Source: Vreelandella nigrificans (GTDB lineage Bacteria > Pseudomonadota > Gammaproteobacteria > Pseudomonadales > Halomonadaceae). Taken from it: a DNA stretch of 64,000 nt. Where the stretch lies: contig NZ_NWUX01000009.1 of assembly GCF_002374315.1 (NCBI RefSeq), positions 86,508 through 150,507 of the forward strand. Direction: 5' to 3'. Positions within the stretch are counted from its first letter, which is position 1; the number at the start of each line of letters is the position of its first letter. This document shows, piece after piece, positions 36,151 to 45,704 of the stretch. Position numbers and translations under genes: made by a program. The notes beneath the pieces were generated by a model. The model did not search any database. It saw only the letters and a list, made by a program, of their open reading frames with translations, and was not told the origin of the DNA.

Positions 36151-37020
36151 ATGCGTAAGCCTGCTTCTCAACGGATGCAAAAAGGGTGTTTGGCAAGCCC
36201 TGCCTTATCAATTATTGCAAGCGCCGTCTGCCTGCTGATGCCACTGCAAAGTTTGGCTCAGCAGCATCACCAAACTCAGCAACAGGGCACCGATACACCC
36301 GCCAGCCTATTCGGCGATACAACTGAAGTTGTGGTGGGGCTGGGGGCGGCCTACATTCCCCGTTACCTCGGCGCAAAAGATTCACGAGCCATACCGGTAC
36401 CAACACTGAGCATATACCGCGGTATCTTCTTTGCCGATACCGTGCGCGCCATCGGGACAGAGTACCTGACTCAAAACGGGCTTTACGCCAGCATGGCGAT
36501 TAGCTACGACTTCGGCCGAACCGAAAAAGACAGTGACTGGCGCCCTGGATCAACGCGTCTCCAGGGAATGGGGGAAGTTAAGGGTGCGACTACCGCTAAC
36601 TTCCTGCTGGCTCAGGAGTTGACCTCCTGGCTCTCGGTCAATGGTGAAGCTGATCTGCGTGTAGCTGGCCATGAGCGAGGCAATCGTTACCGACTAGGCC
36701 TGGAAAGCACCATACTGCGAACGGACAACGATGTGTTCACTCTCGGCGTAAACATGCACGCCGGTGATGGCCGCTACAACCGCACCTATTTCGGCGTGAA
36801 CGATGCGCAAGCTCAAGCTTCGCGATTTTCCCATTTCAATGCTGAATCCGGCGTCTACGCCTATTCGCTCTCGGCAGACTGGCATCATGACTTCAACAGG
36901 CACTGGACGATGTCTCTTGGGGTGAATGTCATGGAGTTCAGCGACAAGGCGCGTAACAGCCCAGTGGTGGAAGAAAAGACCGGTGTGGCGGGGTTTGCTG
37001 CATTGCACTACTCGTTCTAA
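36151..37020 (+). CDS. MipA/OmpV-family outer-membrane protein
   Basis: A 289-residue protein with a signal peptide (hydrophobic segment followed by SLAQQHH) and a predicted beta-barrel of the MipA/OmpV family: VVVGLGAAYIPRYLGAKDSR, TLSIYRGIFFADTVRAIGTEY, and a C-terminal HYSF ending in an aromatic residue as barrel proteins do. Such genes are often induced by envelope-active compounds and placed beside two-component systems. AAAGGA lies upstream of the ATG. The upstream CTTSAT pair suggests control by the adjacent regulator. Its exact function is unknown. Confidence 0.87.
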   Translation: MRKPASQRMQKGCLASPALSIIASAVCLLMPLQSLAQQHHQTQQQGTDTPASLFGDTTEVVVGLGAAYIPRYLGAKDSRAIPVPTLSIYRGIFFADTVRAIGTEYLTQNGLYASMAISYDFGRTEKDSDWRPGSTRLQGMGEVKGATTANFLLAQELTSWLSVNGEADLRVAGHERGNRYRLGLESTILRTDNDVFTLGVNMHAGDGRYNRTYFGVNDAQAQASRFSHFNAESGVYAYSLSADWHHDFNRHWTMSLGVNVMEFSDKARNSPVVEEKTGVAGFAALHYSF

Positions 37021-37031
37021 GGCAGGCAACA

Positions 37032-37250
37032 ATGATGTGCGCATATAAGCAGACAACCTCCGCATTACGCTCCCGATGCCGGATACTTATTTGGCTGGCC
37101 TGCATCTTGGTGACCGCCTTATTGTTGGTAAGTGGTGTTCGGTTTCTTATGAGCGAGCCACCTAGGCCAGTACTGGATAAAGCAACTCAGAGTCACCCTG
37201 TGCCAGACAATTCTGTGCAGAGTGATCCGGTACAGAGCCCCCCTCCTTAA
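37032..37250 (+). CDS. Small single-pass membrane protein with Pro/Ser-rich tail
   Basis: A 72-residue product with one membrane helix (ILIWLACILVTALLLVSGV, about 22-40) followed by a hydrophilic tail with repeated HPVPDNSVQSDPVQ-like units. It begins 11 bases after the MipA-like gene with a weak GGCAGG ribosome site, so it may be translated from the same transcript. I do not recognise it. It may be a periplasmic anchored accessory peptide, or simply a non-coding frame. Confidence 0.5.
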   Translation: MMCAYKQTTSALRSRCRILIWLACILVTALLLVSGVRFLMSEPPRPVLDKATQSHPVPDNSVQSDPVQSPPP

Positions 37251-37347
37251 AGACTCCCTAGCCTCTCATAATTGATCGGCCAATAGCGGATAATGCAAAG
37301 GTGCCCCTCTCCTGGTTCGTCACGAACCAAGCACTGATCAGTGATAG

Positions 37348-37379
37348 GCCCGCCATGTTTAGGCGGGCTCCCCCCCCCC
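37348..37379 (+). terminator. Hairpin with following C10 tract
   Basis: GCCCGCC (37348-37354) and GGCGGGC (37362-37368) form a stem, followed by one T and a run of ten C residues (37370-37379). It probably ends the mipA transcript but lacks a T tract. The C10 run lies between this hairpin and the CTTGAT array and could vary in length by slippage. Two short palindromes lie just before it (37314-37328 and 37332-37343). Confidence 0.5.
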
Positions 37380-37382
37380 GCA

Positions 37383-37421
37383 CTTGATGAAACCTTGATA
37401 AGACATTGAAAGGTCGTTGAC
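37383..37421 (+). promoter_or_regulatory. Array of four TTGA-core hexamers, 11-bp period (array 3), upstream of exporter operon
   Basis: CTTGAT (37383), CTTGAT (37394), ATTGAA (37405) and GTTGAC (37416) fall at exact 11-base steps on the coding strand, ending 30 bases before the NodT-like gene. The first two match arrays 1 and 2. Confidence 0.72.
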
Positions 37422-37450
37422 GGGTAAAGAGCACACTTCCGTTCAGGCTC

Positions 37451-38932
37451 ATGGATCGGAAATCTCACATCATGTCATTGCACTGGAATGCAGCACTTCT
37501 GACCGTGCTGCTATCAGGCTGTACCACTTTGATACCGCCTCACACCCTCCCTGAAAGCACTTTACCTACGCATTACCAGCAGGGGTATGGCCCCAACACC
37601 AAGGATGCTGCATCGGCCTCAGCGGCTAATATCGCCTGGCAGGACTATTTTCGTGATCCTCACTTACAGAACGTAATCCTTCAGGCACTACGCCACAACC
37701 ACGACCTGCGTAGTGCTGCTTTACGGGTTCAACTGGCACAGGCAGCCTACCGCATTGAGCGCAGCGCACAGCTACCCGGTGTTGACCTGGGAATGGATGC
37801 GAAGCGCTCGCGCACCCCGTCCGATTTGTCGGCCACCGGCAGCGCCCTGAGCAGCAATGAGTTTCAGGTAGGCGTGGGGGTTACCAGTTGGGAAGTCGAT
37901 CTCTGGGGCCGTATCGCCAGCTTGAACGAAGAGGCCTTGCAAACATTTTTGGCAACTAATGCTGGCCAGCGAGCAGTGACAATCAGTTTGGTGGCACAGG
38001 TAGCCGATACCTGGCTTAGCTTATACGAGCTGAATGAACGGCTGCGTCTCGCTCAAGCGACTCAAGCCAACCAGAGCGAATTACTGCGCATCTTCACGCG
38101 GCGGTTTGAGGTGGGAGCAGTCACCAAGCTGGAGCTCACCCAGGTACAGACGCTGGTGAACCATGCAGAGGGCTTGGTGCTGCAACTGCAGCAGCAACGT
38201 GATCTGCAGCGCAATGCACTACACCTACTGATCGGCCGGGCTGACCTCATCGACTTCAACTATAAGCCTTTTGCCAATTCCCCTCTGCTTCAGCCTCTGG
38301 ATGCGGGACTACCATCCGACCTGCTAACCAACCGCCCGGATATCGTCGCCGCTGAGCATCGCCTGCGCGCGGCTAACGCGCATATCGGCGCAGCCCGAGC
38401 GGCCTTCTTCCCACGTATCAGTCTGACTACTTTCGGCGGTTTAGCCAGTGGCGAACTGAGCGATTTACTCGAGGGAAGCAGCCGTGCCTGGAACTTTGCT
38501 CCTAGCCTGTCGTTGCCAATCTTCGATGCTGGGCGGAACCAAGCCAACCTGGACTTGGCGGAAGTGCGCAAAGACCTTGCCGTCGTCGAGTACGAACAAA
38601 CCATCCAAAGTGCCTTCCGCGACGTCGCAGATGCCTTGGCTAACCAGCACTGGCTACAGCAGCAACTATCCGTACAGCAGCAAGCCGTCGAGATTCAGGC
38701 CGAACGCAGCCGACTGGCACACCTGAGCCATGAACGTGGTCGCGCCAGTTTCTTGGAAGTGCTTGATGCCGAGCGTGACCGCCTGGAGACCGAACAGCAA
38801 AAGGTGCAAGCGCAGCATGCACTACTCCGCAGCCGGGTGGCGCTGTACGCCGCACTGGGTGGTGGTACGCAGCACCTGCCCCCAGCCGATCAACCGGTGT
38901 CTGCCCTGTCTTCAAATATCGCAGAGAAGTAA
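37451..38932 (+). CDS. NodT-family outer-membrane efflux lipoprotein
   Basis: TolC-like outer-membrane channel of 493 residues with a lipoprotein signal ending in LLSGC, so it is anchored by lipid at the N-terminus. Family marks are WQDYFRDPHLQNVILQAL, NHDLRSAALRVQLAQAAYR, the SNRPDIVAAEHRLRAAN-like segment (TNRPDIVAAEHRLRAANAHI) and long helices in each half. It is first in the exporter operon. An ATG at 37472 would also give a lipoprotein; I keep 37451 because it supplies basic residues before the hydrophobic core. Confidence 0.9.
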   Translation: MDRKSHIMSLHWNAALLTVLLSGCTTLIPPHTLPESTLPTHYQQGYGPNTKDAASASAANIAWQDYFRDPHLQNVILQALRHNHDLRSAALRVQLAQAAYRIERSAQLPGVDLGMDAKRSRTPSDLSATGSALSSNEFQVGVGVTSWEVDLWGRIASLNEEALQTFLATNAGQRAVTISLVAQVADTWLSLYELNERLRLAQATQANQSELLRIFTRRFEVGAVTKLELTQVQTLVNHAEGLVLQLQQQRDLQRNALHLLIGRADLIDFNYKPFANSPLLQPLDAGLPSDLLTNRPDIVAAEHRLRAANAHIGAARAAFFPRISLTTFGGLASGELSDLLEGSSRAWNFAPSLSLPIFDAGRNQANLDLAEVRKDLAVVEYEQTIQSAFRDVADALANQHWLQQQLSVQQQAVEIQAERSRLAHLSHERGRASFLEVLDAERDRLETEQQKVQAQHALLRSRVALYAALGGGTQHLPPADQPVSALSSNIAEK

Positions 38933-38939
38933 CTCAACC

Positions 38940-40013
38940 ATGAGTATATCTATCAAGAAAACAGTCGTCGTATTTACCGCCATTGCAGTCATTGCCGCTA
39001 TCGGCTGGGTCGGCTGGGATTGGTTAAATCAACGTGGCGCCCCAGAGGGACTGCTGGTCAGCAATGGACGGATTGAAGCCACCGAAGTGGATGTGTCCGC
39101 CAAATTCGGTGGTCGTGTTGTACAGATTCTGGTCGATGAAGGTGATCAGGTCCAGGCTGGGCAGGTGCTGGCACATATGCAGGTCGACTCACTGCAGGCC
39201 CAACTACGTGAGGCACTAGCCCAGTTACAACAGGCAGAACATACCGTTCAAGCCTCTCAGGTGCAGGTGAGCATGCGACGTGGCGACCAACTGGCGGCCG
39301 AGGCCGTCGTAGTTCAACGCCAGACAGAGCTGGATGCCGCCCAACGGAGACTCGTTCGTACCGAGGCGCTGATCAATGACGGTGCGACGACGGGCCAGGA
39401 GCTGGATGATGACCGCGCCAGTGTGGCCAATGCTCGCGCTGCGCTAGATGCTGCGCGGGCCCAGGCTAGCGCAGCCGAGTCAGCTATTGAAGCTGCCGAA
39501 TCCGAGGTCACCGGTGCAGTGTCAGCCGTCGCTGCAGCACAGGCCACGGTTGAACGCGTCCAATCTGAACTGGACGACAGTGCACTCAAGGCGCCGCGCG
39601 ATGGCCGTGTGCAGTACCGTCTAGCCCAACCTGGTGAAGTAGTTGGAGATGGCGGTAAGGTGCTCAACCTGATCGACCTGTCCGATGTTTACATGAGCTT
39701 TTTCCTACCTACTGAAGCCGCTGGGCAAGTGGCATTGGGCAGCGAAGTCCGCATCGTGCTGGACACCGCCCCAGACTGGCCGATACCGGCCCAGATCACC
39801 TTTGTCTCCCGCCAAGCCCAGTTCACGCCCAAGTCCGTGGAGACGGCCAACGAACGGCAGAAGCTGATGTTTCGGGTCAAAGCACGGATCGACGCATCCC
39901 TGTTGTACCAATATCAGGATTACGTGAAATCCGGGCTACCTGGCGTGGCCTGGATCAAGACTGATCCCCAGGTAGCGTGGCCTGAAACGCTGCGCCTCAG
40001 GGAGCAGCCATGA
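38940..40013 (+). CDS. HlyD/YhiI-type periplasmic adaptor protein
   Basis: Membrane-fusion protein of 357 residues linking the ABC pump to the outer-membrane channel. It has one N-terminal membrane anchor ([18 protein letters not shown]), a lipoyl segment ([18 protein letters not shown]), a long alanine-rich coiled coil (about 90-200) and a second lipoyl/beta-barrel part ([20 protein letters not shown]). The true start is the ATG at 38940; a longer frame begins inside the NodT-like gene and is not used. Its stop overlaps the start of the ABC gene (ATGA). Confidence 0.9.
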   Translation: MSISIKKTVVVFTAIAVIAAIGWVGWDWLNQRGAPEGLLVSNGRIEATEVDVSAKFGGRVVQILVDEGDQVQAGQVLAHMQVDSLQAQLREALAQLQQAEHTVQASQVQVSMRRGDQLAAEAVVVQRQTELDAAQRRLVRTEALINDGATTGQELDDDRASVANARAALDAARAQASAAESAIEAAESEVTGAVSAVAAAQATVERVQSELDDSALKAPRDGRVQYRLAQPGEVVGDGGKVLNLIDLSDVYMSFFLPTEAAGQVALGSEVRIVLDTAPDWPIPAQITFVSRQAQFTPKSVETANERQKLMFRVKARIDASLLYQYQDYVKSGLPGVAWIKTDPQVAWPETLRLREQP

Positions 40014-42766
40014 ACGGCTTGGGCGAACCCGTAGTGCACTTGCAGGACGTCAGTCTGAATTACGGCAAGACCCAAGCACTGGCGGGCATCACCCAAGACA
40101 TTCCTTCCGCTTGTATGGTGGGGCTGATTGGCCCGGATGGTGTTGGCAAATCCAGCTTACTTTCGCTGCTTTCCGGCGCTCGCCGGGTTCAGCACGGTAC
40201 GGTACAGGTGCTGGGCGGTGATATGGCCAGCAAGGCTCACCGCGATCAGGCCTGCCCACGCATAGCCTACATGCCACAGGGGCTAGGCAAAAACCTATAC
40301 CCCACCCTCTCGGTTGAAGAGAACCTACAGTTCATCGCCCGCTTGTTCGGCCACGATGCTGCTGAACGACGCCGACGTATTGACGACCTGACTCGCAGCA
40401 CCGGCCTACTGCCCTTCCTCGCACGACCAGCCGGAAAGCTCTCAGGAGGCATGAAACAGAAACTTAGCCTATGCTGCGCGCTGATTCATGACCCTGACCT
40501 ACTGATTCTCGACGAGCCAACTACCGGTGTTGATCCGCTAGCACGCGCGCAGTTCTGGGAGCTCATCGCTCGCATTCGCAAACAGCGCCCCAGCATGAGT
40601 GTTATCGTCGCCACCGCCTACATGGACGAGGCACAAGGCTTTGACTGGCTGGCGGTAATGGATGAAGGCCAGGTATTGGCCACCGGCACACCTACTGATC
40701 TGCTGTTGCGCACCCGCTGTCAGTCTCTGGAGTCCGCCTTTATTACGCTGTTGCCGGAGGAAAAGAAACAGGGCCACGAGGCCGTGGTTATCCCTCCCTT
40801 ACAGAGTGACCAGGATGACATCGCCATTGAGGCTGAGGGGCTGACTATGCGCTTTGGCGATTTCACGGCGGTGGATCATGTGAGTTTTCGTATCCGGCGT
40901 GGTGAAATTTTTGGCTTCCTCGGCTCCAACGGCTGTGGCAAATCCACCACGATGAAGATGCTCACCGGCCTGCTACCTGCTAGCGAAGGCCGTGCCTGGT
41001 TGTTTGGCAAGGAGATTGACCCACACGATTTGGATACGCGCAGTCGCGTCGGCTACATGTCCCAATCTTTCTCTCTCTACAATGAATTGAGTGTGCGGCA
41101 GAACCTAGCGCTACACGCGAAGCTATTTCATGTACCCATGGCAGAGATTGATGCCCGCGTGCGGGAAATGGCTGAGCGCTTTGAGTTGCTGGACGTTATG
41201 GAGAGTCTGCCGCCCAGTATTCCTATGGGAATGCGCCAGCGCCTTTCGCTAGCCGTAGCAATGGTGCACAAGCCCGAACTATTGATCCTGGATGAACCTA
41301 CCTCGGGAGTGGACCCGGTGGCACGGGACAATTTTTGGCGTCTGCTGGTGCGGCTGTCGCGGCGCGAACAGGTGACGATCTTCATCTCCACCCACTTTAT
41401 GAATGAGGCCGAGCGCTGCGACCGCATGTCGATGATGCATGCAGGCCAAGTACTCGACAGTGATGCACCAGCGCGGCTAGTGGAAAAACGCGGCGCCAAG
41501 GATTTGGAAGAGGCCTTCATTGGCTACCTGATTGAAGCCGAGGCAGGCAGTACTAGTACTACATCTGTGCCAGAAGCAGTACCCGAATCAGCTGAGCAGA
41601 CAGCGCCCTCTGCACCAACCCAGGGGCATGCCCAAACACCACGCTTCAGCCTGCAACGCCTGCTGAGCTACGCCTGGCGCGAGTCACTGGAATTGCGCCG
41701 CGACCCTGTACGCGCCACGCTGGCACTATTGGGCTCGCTGCTACTGATGTTCGTCATTGGCTATGGTATCAGCACTGACGTCAACGACCTGCGCTACGCC
41801 GTACTCGACCGTGACCAGACCGCCCTGAGCCATGACTACACGCTCGCGCTATCCGGCTCCCCGTACTTCGTCGAACGCCCGCCATTGCATAGCTACGAAG
41901 AGCTGGACAGGCGCATGCAAACTGGCGAGCTGAGCTTGGTCATTGAGATTCCCCCCGGCTTCGCACGTGACGCAACGCTGGGGCGCAACGCTCAGATTGG
42001 AGCCTGGATCAACGGTGCCATGCCCAGTCGCGCAGAGACCATACAAGGCTATGTACAGGGCATGCACCTACACTGGCTGGCGCAGAAATCCCAGCAGCTA
42101 AGCGGCGAAGCCTACGCCACACCGGTCGAGGTGCAAACGCGCTTTCGCTACAACCCAGACATCAAGAGCCTGCCCGCCATCGTTCCAGCAGTAGTGCCGT
42201 TACTGCTGCTGATGCTGCCAGCGATGCTGACCGCCCTTGCGGTGGTACGAGAGAAAGAACTGGGCGCAATCATTAACTTCTACGTCACTCCCGTCACCCG
42301 CACCGAGTTTTTGCTCGGCAAGCAACTGCCGTATGTGGCGCTGGGCATGCTGAACTTCCTGTTGATGAGCGTGTTAGCCGTAGCCGTGTTGGATGTGCCG
42401 ATGAAGGGCAGCTTTGCCGCTTTGACGCTGGCAACACTGGTGTTCCTGGTGATATCCACCGGCATGGGGCTGGTGGCCTCAGCCGTCACGCGCAGCCAGA
42501 TTGCAGCAATGTTCGCCGCATTGATTGGCACGCTAGTGCCAGCCACACAGTTCGCCGGGCTGACCACACCGGTGTCATCGCTGGAGGGTGTCGGCAAACT
42601 AATCGGCGAAGCCTACCCAGCTACCCATATGTTCCTCATCAGTCGCGGCGTGTTCGCCAAAGCACTGGGGTTGGCTGATATGCAGCACTCCTTCATGGCG
42701 TTGCTGCTAGCTGCACCATTGGTGATGGGACTGGCGATTGCAATGTTGCACAAACAGGAGCGCTAA
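40010..42766 (+). CDS. RbbA/YhiH-type ABC transporter (two ATPase domains fused to a permease)
   Basis: A 918-residue fusion. ATPase 1 has Walker [10 protein letters not shown], signature [11 protein letters not shown] and Walker [14 protein letters not shown]. ATPase 2 has [10 protein letters not shown] and [13 protein letters not shown], but its signature reads [10 protein letters not shown] without LSGG, a deviation also typical of RbbA-like proteins. The C-terminal third is an ABC-2-type permease with about six helices and a large extracytoplasmic loop. With the adaptor and channel it forms a tripartite exporter. The E. coli homolog was first linked to ribosomes, but this context supports export. 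Confidence 0.9.
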   Translation: MNGLGEPVVHLQDVSLNYGKTQALAGITQDIPSACMVGLIGPDGVGKSSLLSLLSGARRVQHGTVQVLGGDMASKAHRDQACPRIAYMPQGLGKNLYPTLSVEENLQFIARLFGHDAAERRRRIDDLTRSTGLLPFLARPAGKLSGGMKQKLSLCCALIHDPDLLILDEPTTGVDPLARAQFWELIARIRKQRPSMSVIVATAYMDEAQGFDWLAVMDEGQVLATGTPTDLLLRTRCQSLESAFITLLPEEKKQGHEAVVIPPLQSDQDDIAIEAEGLTMRFGDFTAVDHVSFRIRRGEIFGFLGSNGCGKSTTMKMLTGLLPASEGRAWLFGKEIDPHDLDTRSRVGYMSQSFSLYNELSVRQNLALHAKLFHVPMAEIDARVREMAERFELLDVMESLPPSIPMGMRQRLSLAVAMVHKPELLILDEPTSGVDPVARDNFWRLLVRLSRREQVTIFISTHFMNEAERCDRMSMMHAGQVLDSDAPARLVEKRGAKDLEEAFIGYLIEAEAGSTSTTSVPEAVPESAEQTAPSAPTQGHAQTPRFSLQRLLSYAWRESLELRRDPVRATLALLGSLLLMFVIGYGISTDVNDLRYAVLDRDQTALSHDYTLALSGSPYFVERPPLHSYEELDRRMQTGELSLVIEIPPGFARDATLGRNAQIGAWINGAMPSRAETIQGYVQGMHLHWLAQKSQQLSGEAYATPVEVQTRFRYNPDIKSLPAIVPAVVPLLLLMLPAMLTALAVVREKELGAIINFYVTPVTRTEFLLGKQLPYVALGMLNFLLMSVLAVAVLDVPMKGSFAALTLATLVFLVISTGMGLVASAVTRSQIAAMFAALIGTLVPATQFAGLTTPVSSLEGVGKLIGEAYPATHMFLISRGVFAKALGLADMQHSFMALLLAAPLVMGLAIAMLHKQER

Positions 42767-42767
42767 G

Positions 42768-43895
42768 ATGCGCCGTACTTTTTCAAATATCTGGCAACTG
42801 AGCGTCAAGGAACTCTGGAGCCTGTGGCGCGACCCGGTGATGCTGCTGCTAATCGTCTTCAGCTTCACAGTGATGGTTTATACCGCCGCTTCAGCCATTC
42901 CTGACACCCTGAACAACGCACCGATAGCCATTGTCGACGAAGATGATTCACCTCTGTCACAACGCATCGCTGCCGCTTTCTATCCACCGCAGTTCACGCA
43001 GCCAGAGCGCATCGGTGTAGCTGAGATGGATGCTGGCCTGGACGCAGGCCGTTACACCTTTGTACTCCACATGCCATCCAACCTACAGCGCGATGTGCTA
43101 GCGGGTCGACCTGCCGAGGTACAACTCAACGTCGATGCGACACGCATGGATCAAGCATTCAGCGGTAGCGCCTACGTTGAGCAAATTGTCAGCGAGGAAG
43201 CTGAAGCCTTCGTGCAGCGCCATCGTACCGATGCGGCACTACCCGTGGAACTGGTGCTGCGGGCCCGCTTCAACCCGGCGCTGGACAAGACCTGGTTCAG
43301 CAGCCTGCTACAAATCATCGACAACATCACCATGCTCGCCATCATTCTGACCGGTGCAGCACTGATCCGCGAACGCGAGCATGGCACCATCGAACATCTT
43401 TTGGTGATGCCGGTGACTCCCACACAGATCATGCTGGCCAAGGTCCTGGCGATGGGTATGGTGGTACTCGTGGCGGCAGCGCTGTCGCTGCAGTTCGTTG
43501 TCCGCGGGCTGCTAGAGGTGCCCATCGAAGGTTCGGTCTGGCTGTTTCTGACCGGTGCCGCATTAAGCTTGTTTGCTAATACTGCACTGGGTATTTATCT
43601 GGCGACGGTAGCACGCAGCATGCCGCAATTCGGGCTCTTGCTGATGTTAGTGCTGCTGCCCTTGGTCCTGCTCTCCGGCGGCGCCACCCCACGGGAAAGC
43701 ATGCCTACTGTTGTACAGCACCTAATGTTGGCAGCCCCAACCACACACTTGGTGCAGTTGGGAGAAGGCGTACTGTACCGCGGAGCGGGGCTAGACGTCG
43801 TGTGGGTCCAGCTACTTGCGTTGTTACTGATCGGCAGTGTGTTGTTCGCTCTGTCGCTGCAACGCTTTCGCCGGATGCTTTCCCAAATGGGCTAG
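42768..43895 (+). CDS. YhhJ-type ABC-2 permease
   Basis: A 375-residue membrane protein with an N-terminal helix, a large periplasmic domain (about 50-170) and five to six C-terminal helices containing REREHGTIEHLLVMPVTPTQ, the ABC-2 signature. It is the second permease half for the RbbA-like protein. Start is the ATG at 42768 with CAGGAG upstream, one base after the preceding stop. It ends the exporter operon, convergent with ccoG 15 bases away, with no recognisable terminator. Confidence 0.9.
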   Translation: MRRTFSNIWQLSVKELWSLWRDPVMLLLIVFSFTVMVYTAASAIPDTLNNAPIAIVDEDDSPLSQRIAAAFYPPQFTQPERIGVAEMDAGLDAGRYTFVLHMPSNLQRDVLAGRPAEVQLNVDATRMDQAFSGSAYVEQIVSEEAEAFVQRHRTDAALPVELVLRARFNPALDKTWFSSLLQIIDNITMLAIILTGAALIREREHGTIEHLLVMPVTPTQIMLAKVLAMGMVVLVAAALSLQFVVRGLLEVPIEGSVWLFLTGAALSLFANTALGIYLATVARSMPQFGLLLMLVLLPLVLLSGGATPRESMPTVVQHLMLAAPTTHLVQLGEGVLYRGAGLDVVWVQLLALLLIGSVLFALSLQRFRRMLSQMG

Positions 43896-43910
43896 GTGTC
43901 AGCCAGGCCA

Positions 43911-45404
43911 CTACTCCCCTGAAGGCCCCAAAAAGCGGGTTTCGTTAGTGCTCTTTATCGAAGGGTCATCTAATGCGCGGAAATGCAGTTCAACGGGATG
44001 GCTGGGTTGAGTTAGATCATCAGCGTCCACCGTGAGTGCAAGGCGTAAGCTACGCGTCTCGTTTGCGTCCACCTCGATGGTATCCATCCCCTGTAAGCGA
44101 AGCCCCGGCAGCCCTTCTGCCGATAGCGCATAGCGGTGGGAGTGGGCATCTTGATTACGCAGCGTCACGTTGTAGTAATTAATGATGCGTCCATCTTGCG
44201 TGGTTTCAAACAGCGTTTGGCGATCCCGCACAATGTCCACATCGATGAGCATGCGGGTATTCAAGAAGCCAACGAGTAGTACCACCATCGTTAGCAGTGC
44301 TACGGCATACGCAATCAGCTGAGGGCGCCAAAAACGGGTACTTTTACCTTCTAATGAACGCTCAGTGGTATAGCGGACAAGACCTAGCGGTTTATTAATA
44401 CGTTCCATCACACTGTCACAGGCGTCAATGCACGCCGCACAGCCAATACATTCGTACTGCAGCCCATCACGAATATCGATACCAGTGGGGCATACCTGAA
44501 CACACAGTTCACAGTCGATGCAGTCACCAACCTGGGTTACCTCAGAGGCTTTCTGAAGGTGATTACGGCGCGGCTCACCACGTGCGGCATCATAAGAGAC
44601 AATCAGTGTATCGGCATCAAACATCGCCGACTGAAAGCGCGAATAGGGGCACATATGCAAGCAGACTTGATGGCGTAGCCAACCAGCATTCAAGTAAGTA
44701 AAAACAGTGAAAAAACCAATCCAAAATAGCGCCCAAGGGTGCACATTAAGACTAACAACATCCACTACTAACGCTCTGATCGGAGTGAAGTAACCAACGA
44801 ACGCTATGCCGGTTGCCAGGGCAATCATCAGCCAGGCCGTATGTTTGGCGGTTTTACGCCATAACGTGTCCAAGGTACGCGGCGCGTTATCACGGCGTAT
44901 GCGGCGGTGTCGTGGCCCTTCTAAGCGGTGCTCAAACCAGATGTACAAAAATGTCCAAACGCTTTGCGGGCAAGTATAGCCACACCATACCCGTCCAGCC
45001 GCCACCGTGATCAAAAACAGACCAAAAGCGCATATCACCAAGATCCAGGTAAGCAGGATAAAATCTTGCGTGTAAAACGTCGCCGCAAACAGATGGAACT
45101 CCTGCGCAGAGAGGTCAAACCAAACCAGAGGCCGCCCGCCCCAATTGATCCACGGCAAGCCAAAATAGAGTGCCATCAGCAGCCAGTTGGAGTGGCGTCG
45201 AATGCGCTGAAAAAAGCCACCTATCTCCCGCACATAAATATGCCCTAGCTTAGGAGGCCTAGATTTTGGAGGACTAGATTTAGAAGATATCGATTTAGAG
45301 GAAATAGCTTGAGAGGAGATAGCTTGAGAGGATTTAGATGAAGGCGTGTGGTGTTTAACCGCCGCCTCCGCGGCCAAGTTTTGCAGTGGGATGCGTTGCG
45401 TCAT
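43911..45404 (-). CDS. ccoG: Cytochrome c oxidase accessory protein CcoG (FixG/RdxA)
   Basis: Membrane Fe-S protein assisting copper handling for cbb3-type oxidase assembly. The 497 residues include about five membrane helices, the motif RVWCGYTCPQSVW, and a ferredoxin part CIDCELCVQVCPTG and CIGCAACIDACD, followed by a C-terminal immunoglobulin-like domain. The N-terminus is odd: residues about 20-50 are a Ser/Lys/Pro-rich run with repeated ISSQAISSKSISSKSS units encoded by a 15-base DNA repeat. No cbb3 oxidase genes are next to it; a cyanide-insensitive bd-type oxidase is nearby instead. The ribosome site is weak. Confidence 0.9.
   Translation of the reverse strand: MTQRIPLQNLAAEAAVKHHTPSSKSSQAISSQAISSKSISSKSSPPKSRPPKLGHIYVREIGGFFQRIRRHSNWLLMALYFGLPWINWGGRPLVWFDLSAQEFHLFAATFYTQDFILLTWILVICAFGLFLITVAAGRVWCGYTCPQSVWTFLYIWFEHRLEGPRHRRIRRDNAPRTLDTLWRKTAKHTAWLMIALATGIAFVGYFTPIRALVVDVVSLNVHPWALFWIGFFTVFTYLNAGWLRHQVCLHMCPYSRFQSAMFDADTLIVSYDAARGEPRRNHLQKASEVTQVGDCIDCELCVQVCPTGIDIRDGLQYECIGCAACIDACDSVMERINKPLGLVRYTTERSLEGKSTRFWRPQLIAYAVALLTMVVLLVGFLNTRMLIDVDIVRDRQTLFETTQDGRIINYYNVTLRNQDAHSHRYALSAEGLPGLRLQGMDTIEVDANETRSLRLALTVDADDLTQPSHPVELHFRALDDPSIKSTNETRFLGPSGE
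45304..45332. repeat. 15-base tandem repeat in the 5' part of ccoG
   Basis: ATAGCTTGAGAGGA occurs at 45304-45317 and 45319-45332 (period 15), followed and preceded by degenerate copies over about 45255-45340. It encodes the Ser/Gln/Ala/Ile units near the CcoG N-terminus and stays in frame. Confidence 0.75.
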
Positions 45405-45611
45405 ACCGATATCCAGAAGAAAGGGAATGAAGGTCTATGCGGTCGAGGGGCGTCGCCGATTATTAGTCACCACTATGCCTCTCCAGCAGCTACCCAAAAC
45501 AGGCGCAGTTTTCGAGAAATATACCGTATCAGTTTGCGCTTACTGCCTCTTCTCTCTCCATCTGATATGCTTTTAATTGATCTAATTGAGTCTGTTTATC
45601 ACTCATCATAT

Positions 45612-45657
45612 GCGGCACAGTGGCGTTTTCTGATAGTAGAGAATCGCACTGTGCCGC
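45612..45657. promoter_or_regulatory. Inverted-repeat operator upstream of the MocR gene
   Basis: GCGGCACAGTG (45612-45622) and its exact complement CACTGTGCCGC (45647-45657) are 24 bases apart, just upstream of the MocR coding region in the ccoG/MocR divergent space. This suits autoregulation by the MocR protein (inference). The rest of 45405-45704 holds no gene I can support. Confidence 0.6.
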
Positions 45658-45704
45658 CGAAAACTGTGATGGAGTATCCTCTCAACGCACCGACGGTCTA
45701 CCCC

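Noticed and set aside
38730..38939. Upstream extension of the HlyD-like protein
   Set aside because: It overlaps the NodT-like coding region in another frame and has no adaptor-like sequence; the ATG at 38940 precedes the membrane anchor.
40010..42766. Degenerate ABC signature in the second ATPase domain as a sign of inactivation
   Set aside because: The same PxGxRQRLSL type of deviation is, as far as I recall, normal in RbbA/YhiH-like proteins, and the Walker motifs are intact.
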